A DNA stretch of 64,000 nt from Episyrphus balteatus (GCF_945859705.1 NC_079137.1:35275554-35339553); one strand, 5' to 3'. Positions 37,442 to 48,463 are shown, numbered from the stretch's first letter. The notes: generated by a model not told the origin, from the letters alone. A program made the numbers and translations.

Positions 37442-37692
37442 CGACGGAAAGCATTAGATGGCTTTTCGGAGGACCGAACGAGATTGTAGGTTGAATAACC
37501 AAGAACTCATTGAAATTGATATGCGTTGTGGTTGGCTGGTTATTTGGTTCCACTTGAAAGTGTCAGCAGTTTCTAGTAGAGTGAATGGCCTCCGCTGGTT
37601 ACTTCTTATCTTTTTAGGCATTGATTGGGATACCGAATTTAATCTAGAATCGAATCGTTGGCGTTCCCGTTTAGTAAGTGAAGGCTAATTGC

Positions 37693-37950
37693 CCTTGTTG
37701 CTTTTGTCGCTCTTGTAGCTTTCATTGTTCTTGTTGCCTTTGTCGCTGTTTTCGCCTTTGTCGCTTTTAACGTTCTTGTCGCTTTTTTCGCTTTTTATGT
37801 CTTCGTCGCCTTTGTTGACTTTTTTGTTTTTGTCGCTCTTGTCACTTTTGTCGCCTTTGTTACCCTAGTTGCTTTCGTTGCCCTTCTCAATTTTGTTATT
37901 CTTGTCACTTTTGTCGCTCTTGTCTCATTTATCACCCTTATCTTCTTACG
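37693..37950. repeat. 9-bp TTGTCGCTT minisatellite
   Basis: About 28 imperfect nine-base units, for example TTGTCGCTT, TTGTCGCTC and TTGTCGCCT. Read on the minus strand the unit is AAGCGACAA, a one-base-longer relative of the GGCGACAA 8-mer. The array stops 1 bp before the left end of element 2. Confidence 0.88.
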
Positions 37951-37951
37951 A

Positions 37952-38398
37952 ACACGGATAAAAAAGACCAATTAAAATCAAGCGGATTCCGTATTAAATG
38001 AAGAGTATTTCTGCATTGTTTTTTTGCCAAGATGACTATACTGTCTTAAATTAAGCAAACAAATCTTCTTAATTTCTCGAATGCGCATATTTGAAATAAA
38101 TCCACTTAATTTAAGCAGAAAATTGACTTAACTTTATATGGAAACATTTTAATTAAAAAAAAAACTTACACCTACTGGGGAGTGAACCTACAACTGTTTG
38201 GTCATTAGTCAAGTGCTTTAACATCACTGTTGGAAATAAGTATGACAAACTGCAATTCAAGCTGAACCCTGACGATGGTTTTTTAAATTTTATTTTTAAG
38301 CGGATTCCACTTATTTTAAGCGGAAATCGTGTTGTTTGAAGAGAGTGGGATTTATGGTGAGCATCATCTTATTTTAAGGCGCCCTTTTTTCTCCGTGT
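37952..38398. mobile_element. short TIR element with a tRNA-like core, element 2
   Basis: The left end reads ACACGGATAAAAAAG and the reverse complement of the right end reads ACACGGAGAAAAAAG. The 447-bp interior includes repeated AAGCGGATTCC and CTTAATTTAAGC blocks and a central tRNA-like segment on the minus strand. ACG-containing flanks (TTACGA left, ACGTAA right) could be a 3-4 bp target duplication. The ends share CACRGAKAAAAA with element 1. No protein is encoded. Confidence 0.75.
38166..38242 (-). other. tRNA-like sequence inside element 2
   Basis: On the minus strand the segment reads through an A-box-like part (CAGTGATGTTAAAGC), an anticodon-arm-like part (CTTGACTAATGACCAA, tRNA-Ile-like loop CTAATGA) and a B-box-like part (TAGGTTCACTCCCC). 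The stems are only partly paired, so I treat it as tRNA-derived or tRNA-mimicking rather than a gene. Confidence 0.5.
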
Positions 38399-40508
38399 AC
38401 GTAATACATAATTAAACAAAATTACAAATTCTAGTTTTTAACCAAGTGTTTATTACTTTTTTCATTTTCATAGCTCATCTTTTCCGTAATATTACTGCCC
38501 TATCCCAAAAACATGGTAACTCAATAGTTTTTCCCTTCCAAAACAGAATCCTCTTCTATGTTATTATATTTTTTTTTTTTTGTATAATTGATTGTTATTT
38601 CGAAAGTCTTATAAATGATTAATATTAAAAGTAAGTTAAGGAGAAGGAGTAGCGCAACCTAAAGAAAAAAAAAAAAAGAAAACATTGCTTATATAAATTG
38701 AAGAGAAATGCCTCGAGTGAGACGTCATGAAGGGCTGTATGGAATTCACGATTTGAGTTTGTAAGAAAAATACGTGATGCCTATTGCGTCGCTGAGAGGT
38801 CGTGATTGGGAAATGTGATTTTATATAATTTTATATTCGGCGCACGTAAAAATATGAATGATACATTCCATTTCGTGTCGTTTATTTTCGTAAAAAGATA
38901 CTCTCTTTCCCAATGGGCTTGAAGAAAATCTATTTCATCAAAAAGAAAGAAAAAAAAAAAAATACAATATTATTTGTTGCATGATAACTTGAATAAATTA
39001 ATATAAGAAATTTAGTAGGTTAGGTATAGGCTTATATTTAAAGCTTCATTGAGAGTTCCTGGAATTTTTGGATAGTAGCTAATATTAATTTTTTTGCAAT
39101 TTAAAAAGCATCCTTTTTGTGTAAGGATTTTATTTACATATAATCCAGTACTATTTTTTTAATATTTTTATTTAGATTAAATAATTTAGCGAGACAAAGA
39201 TAGATTGGTTTCAACATGGTAGTCAATAGCAATTTGTTACTAAATTGTCCTAATTTTTTTGCATCCGGTCTTACTATCTGGATTTGGTGTCATCTAACAA
39301 GATCCACTTTTTCGAAAAGTCAATTACCATACATTTCTAATGGGTATACAGAATATAATGTTTGTCGTACAGGCAAAAAGTTATAAAAGAGTAAATAATG
39401 ATAAAGATCCTCAAATGGCAGCTAGGCACGGAAAATCCATGAACGATATGAGAGTATGAGCTTGGAGCAAGATAAAACCTAACACTACAGGGATAGTAGA
39501 AACACTATATATTTTGTCACCCAGAGCAGGAATAAGACATTACCTTGTGATCGGCTTTATTGGCAAATGCTGAGGTTTTGCTCAACAGATTTAAGGATAA
39601 TGAAATACGTAAGTACCTAAATCGGTGTTCAATTAATAGCGCTAGTTCCTCTTTTCCCTACATGGGTGAAAGCCTTGCAATTTATTTAGGAACTTGATGA
39701 ACAACTTATTGTGCTGCTCCGAATAGTTCAGAATACAACTCTGTATGGAGCGCTTAAGCCGGCTATCGTTATCGGAGGACTTGGCACTCAAAGTTGGCAC
39801 TCTACATCAACCAACCAACCATCAAAGAAAGCATTTTCGTCTTAAAAACACGTATGTCCTCGAAAAGAAACGTCAAAACCTACTATTTTTTTGTTTTATT
39901 TAACTACAAGATCGGAAAAAGTGTATCTTTGGTTCGCCTGCACCTTACTGGAGCGATCAAATCGAAACCACTGATTCAACAAAAGTGAAGGCGAGCACAT
40001 GCAGGCAGAACTAAAACTGCAGAGAAAAATACTGAGGCAAACATAATAAAAATGAAGGAACTCCGAATTTTAAGACTGAAGAAGTAACAACATACAAAAA
40101 TCCATCGATTGATTGATAGATGCTTTGAAAAGGGTAACATCAAATAAAATGCACGACTGCCGTTAGAAGACTTTTTATACAAGAAATAGTTTTTCAAAGA
40201 AATAAAACAACAACTTATATCAAATTGCCCTCCAAAACAAGTATACAATTTCATTTGTTTTATTTAGATGCATTATCAGAAAAAAAAAAAAATTTCAAAA
40301 TCGTTAAAGCCGTTTTTTTTTAAACTATTTTTTTATAAATAATTTTTTGGGCAAAAAGTTATAAAATAAAATTGGTATGCCATTTTGTAGAAATCACCAA
40401 TCAACATTAAAAACTAAAATTAAGAAAAATTCAATGCCCCGCAATCCAATCCACAAACAGAACAGTTTTTTTCGCTGGACATATTATGTCATGTCGTCTC
40501 ATTTTATC
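38399..40508. other. AT-rich sequence without a recognised gene
   Basis: No element or gene is recognised. Stretches at 39400-39800 are less AT-rich but have no long open frame or known motif. Confidence 0.55.
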
Positions 40509-40601
40509 TTTCGTGTATGTGCAAGGTTTTCTCTTGAATGTAGAGGTAAAATGACTCGTTTTACTTCTACATTCAAGAAAAAACCTTATACGTACACGAA
40601 A
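40509..40601. repeat. imperfect hairpin, 43-bp arms
   Basis: Arms 40509-40551 and 40559-40601 match at 38 of 43 positions around a 7-nt loop (TGACTCG). All five mismatches are transitions. It lies inside open frames of both strands, whose similar peptides simply mirror the palindrome. Confidence 0.85.
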
Positions 40602-40833
40602 CGTCAGAATCATGCTCATGATTTGAACAACGCTCATGTCATGTTGAAAAAACGAGATTCTTCGACAAGATGTCTGTGTGATGTGGGCATGGATTTTTCT
40701 GCCTCCATTGGATTTTTTCAAGACATGTTCATGAACTGGACACTGTTCATGCCTAAAGGAGGCAGCCTATTAATTAGCAGTTTGGCAGAAAATCAGATTT
40801 GAAAAAAGCGGTTCTATGGCAGGTCATAGTATA

Positions 40834-40924
40834 AGGTCCATTTTCTTCACTCGGAGTTGAACCTACATAACTTAATATAAAATTTCTCAGGTTTTGTTCA
40901 ACTCCGAGTGAAGAAAATTGACCT
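40834..40924. repeat. hairpin, 29-bp arms
   Basis: The left arm AGGTCCATTTTCTTCACTCG... pairs with the right arm at 40896-40924 with one mismatch, around a 33-nt AT-rich loop. Confidence 0.85.
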
Positions 40925-41109
40925 AAGTACACTTAAAAAGGTATTATCTTCCGAGATATGTTTTGACAAATTAGCGACCAATGTCAGTTTGAAGAAAAGT
41001 GACAGTGACAAAATTTGTTATTTTTTAATTAATATTTTTTTCAAATGACATTTTATTAATTAAAACAAAAACAAATTTTCTGTTTACTGCGATTGAAATA
41101 AAAAAATTA

Positions 41110-41271
41110 AGGCTTGGCCACACCGGAGGGTATGCGGTATAGCGGTAACGATATTTGTACTAAAAAAATTCCACACCTGAACGTTGATGTGTCAGTTTGG
41201 AATTTTTTTCATACAAGTACCCTCACCGCTACCCGTACCGCTACCGCATACCCTCCAGTGTGGCCAAGCCT
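41110..41271. mobile_element. near-palindromic MITE, Harbinger-like
   Basis: A 162-bp element with inverted ends of about 40 bp that begin AGGCTTGGCCACAC and include GGAGGGTATGCGGTA. There are also internal inverted AAAAAAATTCC / GGAATTTTTTT blocks, so nearly all of it can fold on itself. It is flanked by TTA on both sides (41107-41109 and 41272-41274), the 3-bp TWA target duplication typical of PIF/Harbinger. A TA duplication (Tc1/mariner) is the alternative reading. Confidence 0.7.
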
Positions 41272-42254
41272 TTAAAGGCCAACCTGATTGGTGCCCATTT
41301 TTTGACAGACAAATTTTGACAACGTTCGGATGATATTCACCCCTATTATTGAATTCGACAAATTGGAAAAAGTGACAGTTTCAATCATTTTTGAATATTT
41401 TGCTATTAGTGAATTTGACGATAGAAAGATGAACGAATATCGGTAATAGATCTGCACGACATTGTTATAGCCGTTTTCGATAAAGATCTGTTCAACTTAT
41501 TTGCTATTACTGAATTCGCAGATCATTTGCACTCCATACAATTTGTTTCACTTCACATTCGCGGCATTTTTCCTACGTTTTTTTTTTAAATAAAAACAAA
41601 AGTGTCCATATTTATTTATTTTTATTTCATTACAGTTATAAAAAAAATTTTAAAAAAATTTAAAACAAATTTTAAAAAAAATTAAAAATTACAATGTTCG
41701 CGGTCCGAGTACTCTTCCTTCAGACCACCGAGTGTTTCGATGCGAGAAGCTCTCGACTATATTACAGAACGTAGACACAGGAGCCGATTATACAATATAC
41801 AGTTCATTTGCCGAATTCACTATAATAACAAAATATCGCCAATGCGAATCTACCACGAATCCAGTCAACTCCCCGGGAGCGAATTCACTAATAGACATGG
41901 TAAACTTATTATGTCTATACTGTGATGGCTGCAGAGTTGTAAAAGATTGCAATCTTTTTTGAATGCAATCTTTAATGACTTCAATCAAAAGATTGCATTC
42001 ATTGACTTACATTTGAGACTTAGACTTCAAATTTTGCAATCACCAATCATTTTCCATGAAATGATTGCAATCTTTTTTTTTTCCCAATCAATTGACTGCA
42101 TTCAAATGATTGCAGTCTTTTGGGACTGCATGCAGTCTTTGCATTCTTTTTGCAATCTTTCCATTCCTTGGCAGTCTTTGCATTCCTTGGCAGTCTTTTG
42201 CATAAATTTGCATTCCTTGGCAGTCTTTTGCATTCATTTGCAGTCTTTTGCATT

Positions 42255-42432
42255 CATTTGCATTCTTTTGAATTCTTTTGCATTCTTTTGCATTCTTTTT
42301 GCATTCTTTTGAATTCTTTTGCATTCTTTTGCATTCTTTTGAATTCTTTTGCATTCTTTTGCATTCTTTTGCATTCTTTTGCATTCTTTTGAATTCTTTT
42401 GCATTCTTTTGCATTCTTTTTGCATTCTTTTG
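42255..42432. repeat. 10-bp tandem repeat in left arm
   Basis: About 17 copies of GCATTCTTTT with GAATTCTTTT variants. The pattern of variants is nearly mirrored in the right arm. Confidence 0.9.
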
Positions 42433-43256
42433 CCACACCCACACCAAACGTATGGATTTCACAAAAATTTTAACATTTTTTTAGTTCAAGGATGAATTTG
42501 ATAGTTTTAAGAATTAAGTTCAACTATAGTATCATTGTCTGTGCAGGAGTAATAGTACAGTCAAATACAGTGAAAAAGGGGTATGCCTCGGAATGAATTC
42601 TAATAATAATATTTTTTTTGCTTAATATCTTCGTTTTGGCATTCTATAACTTACCTCAAAAATCTCATGTTCGGAGGTCGTGATTTTTAAGGCCAAACCA
42701 CAATGGTATTATATAAACATATGATACATGATTTCAGAGATATGTTTTTGTTATGATTGTTAATGATTAATGGATATAAAAGCCTTCATGCAAAATTTGG
42801 TTACTCTACCATAATTTTTAAAGGTTTTTTGGTAGTAAGTTTGCAAGTGTTTTGATAATATAGGTTGAAAGATGAAAAAGAGTTAAAACTTTTTTTTAGA
42901 GACGTCAGATTTCCTGGATTTTAGTTTTTTTTTCATCATTGAATAATACCATTGTCTATTATTGCTTATTTCCAAAATCTTAATTTTGTGGTTTGGCCTT
43001 AAAAATCACGACCTCCGAACATGAGATTTTTGAGGTAAGTTATAGAATGCCAAAACGAAGATATTAAGCAAAAAAAATATTATTATTAGAATTCATTCCG
43101 AGGCATACCCCTTTTTCACTGTATTTGACTGTACTATTACTCCTGCACAGACAATGATACTATAGTTGAACTTAATTCTTAAAACTATCAAATTCATCCT
43201 TGAACTAAAAAAATGTTAAAATTTTTGTGAAATCCATACGTTTGGTGTGGGTGTGG

Positions 43257-43440
43257 CAAAAGAATGCAAAAAGAATGCAAAAGAATTCAAAAGAATGCAA
43301 AAGAATGCAAAAGAATGCAAAAGAATGCAAAAGAATTCAAAAGAATGCAAAAGAATTCAAAAGAATGCAAAAGAATGCAAAAGAATGCAAAAGAATGCAA
43401 AAGAATGCAAAAGAATTCAAAAGAATTCAAAAGAATGCAA
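43257..43440. repeat. 10-bp tandem repeat in right arm
   Basis: About 18 copies of AAAAGAATGC with AAAAGAATTC variants, the inverted counterpart of 42255-42432. The open frames here (CKRMQKNAKE-type) come from the repeat. Confidence 0.9.
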
Positions 43441-43984
43441 ATGAATGCAAAAGACTGCAAATGAATGCAAAAGACTGCCAAGGAATGCAAATGAATGCAA
43501 AAGACTGCCAAGGAATGCAAAGACTGCCAAGGAATGGAAAGATTGCAAAAAGAATGCAAAGACTGCATGCAGTCCCAAAAGAATGCAATCATTTGAATGC
43601 AGTCAATTGATTGGGGAAAAAAAAAGATTGCAATCATTTCATGGAAAATGATTGGTGATTGCAAAATTTGAAGTCTAAGTCTCAAGTGTAAGTCAATGAA
43701 TGCAATATTTTGTTGGAATTGTGTAACTGAATGGCAATGACTGCATTCACAAAAGATTGCATTCTTTTACAAGCCTGGATGGCAGGTACCGTTGATAAAT
43801 GATACCTATACCTACAAATTTTTTTTTTCATACAAACCTAGACCTTGTTAAAACTAATATCTGAATTTTCTTATATTAAAAAAATTGTTATAGCAGTTTT
43901 CGATAAAATTAAACTTTTCCGAAATTTGTTAGTATATGACAGGTACCGTTATTTTTGGTCCAAAAAATTAATTCCAAAAACTCC

Positions 43985-44110
43985 TCTGGAGGGTTTCCAA
44001 AAAATGCTGCATACCAAGTTTGAAATAAATCGATCCAACTGTTTAGGCTGTAGCTCCTTATACAGACAGGCAGACTGACAGACTGACAGACTGACAGACG
44101 GACTTGCGGG
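43985..44110. repeat. relic repeat tail with CAGACTGA microsatellite
   Basis: TTGAAATAAATCGATCCAAC, then TTTAGGCTGTAGCTCC, then about four CAGACTGA units. This arrangement (a conserved tail followed by CAGA-rich repeats) is common in degraded insect elements. The family is not identified. Confidence 0.5.
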
Positions 44111-46019
44111 ACTTTCGTTTAATATAAATCGAAACAATTTCAAAACCATACAGTGATATTGACCCGTGTTGCAATGCACTTTCGGATTCTCGTTCAAACT
44201 TCCTTGTGTGTTAAAGCTGTCCATAGTTTTTCCTCAACCAAAAACCACCACAAAACCACATTTTTAAACTACTCGGTCCGTATTATTTCCCAACTCACTT
44301 ATGAGTATTCCAAACAGTTCATAGTCCTTGTGTCCCTGCCAGGCTCTATAGTAACTGCATCGGCTTTGTTCATATCCACAATATCATTTCTCTTTTTTTT
44401 GGTACAAGGAACTCTGTTAATTCGGAGTCAGTAAAATATGAAATGACTTAACCAGATTTAAGAATGCAATGAACTTCTCAATGCAAATGAAAAGTTCATT
44501 GAATTAAAACTCCTACAATGTACAAGAGATCATATAGTATAATCCTGGATACTGTGCATTTATATAGACTTGCACGTAGTTTCGAAAATTTAAATCCAAC
44601 TTTCCACATTCTACTCGTACAAACATAGAGATACCCTATATGGAATATAATCAATTCAATCATAGCATGTGTATAACACAAAGTCCAATATATATTCCCT
44701 TACATGACTTAGTCCTTTAATGGTGAAAATTAATTTTGGAGCCTTTAACGACTTTTATCGTTGTTATTCTAACCATTTAACTTCCGTCTTTTGTACGCCC
44801 GTTAAATACAAATCCATTTTTAATAGAGTAAAGTTTTTCTTGGATAAAATTACACATACACAGAGTCTTATACAACATATCCAATCCAGATCCAACGTAC
44901 AACCCACCCAATACACAAACCATCCATTCCAATCCAGCCCACCACCAACTGGATGGTAGAGAGGCAGCGGTGAAAGGATGAAAGTATAAGGATACGAAAT
45001 AAAAGTGAATCGAATGAACAATGTTTTGTTTTGGGCTTGTAGCTTTGATGAAGGAAAAGTTTCGTATTGCATTTACCAACATCTCCCTCGCAATACTCTC
45101 TTCGTCCCTGTTTCCGTCTCTAGGACTCCATCGGCATCTCCTCCTTCTTCCTCTCCTCCACCTCCACCTTAGTCGTTTATTTGTTGGCAAAACTTTCAAC
45201 ATAAAACTCACTTTGAATTTTTTTCTGTTTTTATTTTTTTTTTTTTCCTTCCTTTTTTTTTGTGATTTTTTTTTTTTTTGTATATATTCTTGAAACTGAA
45301 GTCATACAATCGTCGTTAGTTGGTAAACAGTGTTCTCTCGGCACAAGTCCTTGTTGTTGTTGTTGGTTTTTTACTTTTTTTTCACTTTTCTTGACTGCTT
45401 TTGTAATATGGCTCCTTCAGATGCTTTTGCTGCTTTTAACAAATATATACATGAACCATGGACCTCTTTGAGTCTTAAATCAGTTCTAGCTATTTTCACT
45501 TTAATCACACACAATGATGTCGGTATGTGATTTGTCATTTAACATGAGGAATATAACAGAGGACTGACTCTGGATGCTGCTGTGCTCTGGAGCAGTAAAA
45601 AAAAAAATGGTTGCAAATGCAAGTTAAGTTGGGGAAATTAATTATCAAATGCCAGATTGGATATGTATTTGGGGTAATTATATGAATGTTTTAGGTTTAT
45701 TTTCTATTCAAAAACTATGTAAATATCTAGATGAATTTGTCTTTGACAGTTTTTTCTGAATTACATACAAGTAAATGCACCTATGCCTGTGATAAATTCT
45801 TAAAAAAAAAATCCTAAATGTTTGCTGTACACAAACCGAAGTTGGAAAACTTTTTAATTTCCTAGAAGTATAAGCATAGTCAAAGGGACGAGTTGCACCT
45901 TAAAGAGGCAATACATAATTTAATTTTTAAGTTAAAAAGGCATTCCGTCATCGATAACTTTCATTGAGTTTTCATAAAGGTTATTTTTTAACCCAGTTCT
46001 TCCTTGACTTAATGATTTT
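44111..46019. other. AT-rich sequence without a recognised gene
   Basis: Contains a CTC/CTT-rich pyrimidine stretch (about 45100-45175) and a GTT run near 45350. A 40-codon frame at 45408-45530 (MAPSDAFAAFNKYIHEPW...) has non-repetitive composition and ends beside GTATGTG, a possible splice donor. No family is recognised and it is not called. Confidence 0.5.
45408..45530 (+). other. possible short coding exon, unrecognised
   Basis: The ATG at 45408 opens a 40-codon frame that stops shortly after a GTATGTG donor-like site (45522). The peptide composition is less biased than nearby frames, but length and lack of homology make chance a fair explanation. Confidence 0.12.
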
Positions 46020-46670
46020 TTTTTTTTTTTTGAAAAAATGCCAGAATATTTCTTTTGGTCAAAATTGGAAAAAAAACCAGAAAATAGTTTGGAAAAAAAA
46101 GGCAGAAATATTGAAAATTTCGCCAGGGATCGTATGGAAAAACAGTCGGAAAATGAAATGGAAACTTGGCCAGAAAATAATACATTCTGGCTTAATTTCC
46201 ACATTTCGTTTTGGAAAAAGAGCCTGAAAATTTTTATTTTTTTTTTTATTTTTTATAATTTTGTCTTTTTTTTTTAAACCGACTATACAAAAATGAACAT
46301 TTTGTACCAAAAACTGTAACTTTAAATTATGATACTTAAAATAATCAAGCATACGAAAATTAATTAACTATGTTTTGAAAACTAAATTTAACTATTTTAG
46401 TACTTTTTTTTCTGTCTCTTTTCACAAAAAAAAAAAAGAAAAAAAAACCAAATATGGTTTCTGGTCTTTTTTTCCAATTTTTTTTTGTTTGGCTTTTTTT
46501 CCATTTTATGAAATGAAAAGCACCAGAAAATTTTTTGGAAAAAATGCCAGAAATTGTTTAAATTTTTCCAGAAAAGTTTTGCACATTTTGCCTGAAAAAA
46601 AAGCCGGATTTTGTATGAAAATTTTGTTGGCTTATTTTTCCAAAAAAAAAAAAAATCTGGCGTAATTTAC
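46020..46670. repeat. diverged repeat of GGAAAAAATGCCAGAAA motif
   Basis: Motifs such as TTTTTGAAAAAATGCCAGAA, TTGGAAAAAAAACCAGAAAA and TTGGAAAAAATGCCAGAAA recur on both strands in two clusters (46020-46225 and 46450-46665). This could be a decayed minisatellite or foldback. The open frames are low-complexity. Confidence 0.35.
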
Positions 46671-47975
46671 GGGGGCGGATTTCAGGACCTTATCAGATCT
46701 TGTTTTGATAGAAATTGTTTCATTTTAAAACAAAAAGTTCGAAAAGTTTTGAGAGATGGCTAATGGTGTATGAGCTCTTTAAGAAGACAATGTTTATATA
46801 CTGTGTAACCCAGCACCGATTTTGACTGAACACTTCTAAATCTTTTAATTTTGTAGAGCTAGTAGCTTATATTTATAGGTATACAAAGGAAAAAATTTTA
46901 AAATTTGAGAATTTGTCCCCAGGGAGCCAAATTTGCCAATTTTGTACTGAATCATCATCAAATACTATACAGCACTTTTGGTTATCATAGAACCCTGACA
47001 TTTAGTAGAATGGAAGAACTGGAAGTTTATAAAGAACAAATCTTAAAACTTGAAGTTTAATACTCAGGGGGCATGGTGCCTACCCTTTTAAATACACATA
47101 TGCATATGTATGTTACACTGTATTTTATAAGAACACAAATGTCTTAAAAATCTGATAGTCGGAGAGGCGACCGTCGAGTTACTTAGCTCATAAGGTTAGA
47201 GGTTAAAATTAGTGTCAAATGAAAGATAAGTTGATACTGAAAATAAAAAAATAGAAGAGAGTCTAAGCTAAACATGATGTATTTTATAGCCTTTAAATCT
47301 ATCAAATATTATACACTTTGGCCAAAAAACAAGTGATTTTTGGGTTTTTTAGCATTTGGATAGGGTTGCCGAGTACTTGTCTGCATTTGCGGGGTGGCAC
47401 CCGACATTTTTTGGATAGAAGAGAGTATTATCTAAAATATGGTTTTTAGTTTAGCTTTCTAGTGCATAAAAAGTTATACTGTTTTGTTCAAAGAAGATTT
47501 TTGTCAGTGTTGTTTTCATTTGGATGGGGTTGCCACATTTGTAGGGTTACGTTCTTTATATTATTTTATTATTTTTTTTTTTTTATATTTTGGCTTTCGT
47601 TTGTCTTTTCAAAATTTTTTTTTATCTGGCCAAACAACAAAGATATGAATGTATTAGTTATGTGACAATTTTTCCTTTAAAATAGGGTTGCCACATTTTT
47701 ATTTTACACATTTTTGACCGTAATTCAAAATGGCGCAAATATGCGCAAAATTTTATTTTGATTTCTTATTTTTGAATAGTATGAGATTCTAAAACCGTGC
47801 ATAACTCGACGTCGGCAAAGGAGAAATCTCCAATTGAATATAATAAGCGAAATGACTTTCTATTAATTGTTATTTTTTTTTAAACGATCAATTTAAAATA
47901 TATTTAAAAAAAAAGTGACGGACATATAAAGTAAATATTCTACCCTTTTCAATGATATGCAACACTTATAAGGTC
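46671..47975. other. AT-rich sequence without a recognised gene
   Basis: No gene seen. GGGTTGCC followed by a CAC or GAG triplet recurs at about 47364, 47528 and 47687, perhaps an old short repeat. Confidence 0.5.
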
Positions 47976-48145
47976 AAATTATTTCTTCGTCCCGACGTTT
48001 CGAAGAACTTGCAAACTTCGTGGTCACGGGATTACAATGGGTTTGATAGATGTTGTTACAACTAACAACATCTATCAAACCCATTGTAATCCCGTGACCA
48101 CGAAGTTTGCAAGTTCTTCGAAACGTCGGGACGAAGAAATAATTT
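47976..48145. repeat. perfect palindrome, 83-bp arms and 4-nt loop
   Basis: Arms 47976-48058 and 48063-48145 are exact inverted copies over all 83 positions around CAAC. The arms are much less AT-rich than their surroundings and contain CGTCCCGACGTTTCGAAG and GTGGTCACGGGATTAC. Similar GACGTTTCGAAGAACTTGC-type sequence is, from memory, found in dispersed animal repeats, so the arms may be a captured repeat fragment. Confidence 0.95.
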
Positions 48146-48463
48146 AATATTTCTTATAAATACGCGGTGAGTTTCGTAAAATATTTAATTAAAATTAAAA
48201 TGATTGATACCCGCGAAAATCATAATTTAAAATCTTATACTTATAAGGTCTCTTCGCAAACTTCTGAGAAAAATTAGTTTAAACTGTTGTATAAAATAGG
48301 TCGAAAAAAAATAAAAATTGAGTTGTAAGGTTCGAGACTCATTTTAAGTACTTTTGACAAAAATACATTAAAAACAAAATATGCTATCATAATTGGGCAC
48401 ATTTCTATTATATTAAACAATCATTACTTTTTTGAAATGATTACTTTCGTTAAAACCAATTTT

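Larger units (their letters stand above)
41932..43777. mobile_element. giant foldback element, hAT-like
   Basis: Arms of about 770-790 bp (41937-42703 and 42986-43772) are near-perfect inverted copies around a 282-bp spacer. Ends read CAGAGTTGTAAAAGA and CAGGCTTGTAAAAGA, and the flanks are GATGGCTG (41924-41931) and GATGGCAG (43778-43785), an 8-bp target duplication with one mismatch. That length and the CAG start fit hAT. Each arm carries a 10-bp AAAAGAATGC tandem repeat and a unique part including CTCATGTTCGGAGGTCGTG. No transposase is encoded. If transcribed it would form a very long double-stranded RNA. Confidence 0.85.

Noticed and set aside
40377..40802. 141-codon frame on the plus strand and 96-codon frame on the minus strand
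   Set aside because: Their matching peptides come from the hairpin at 40509-40601 read on both strands; no family recognised.
42047..43685. Frames rich in KNAKECKR or HSFAFFCILL repeats
   Set aside because: Translation of the 10-bp AAAAGAATGC repeat in both arms of the foldback element.
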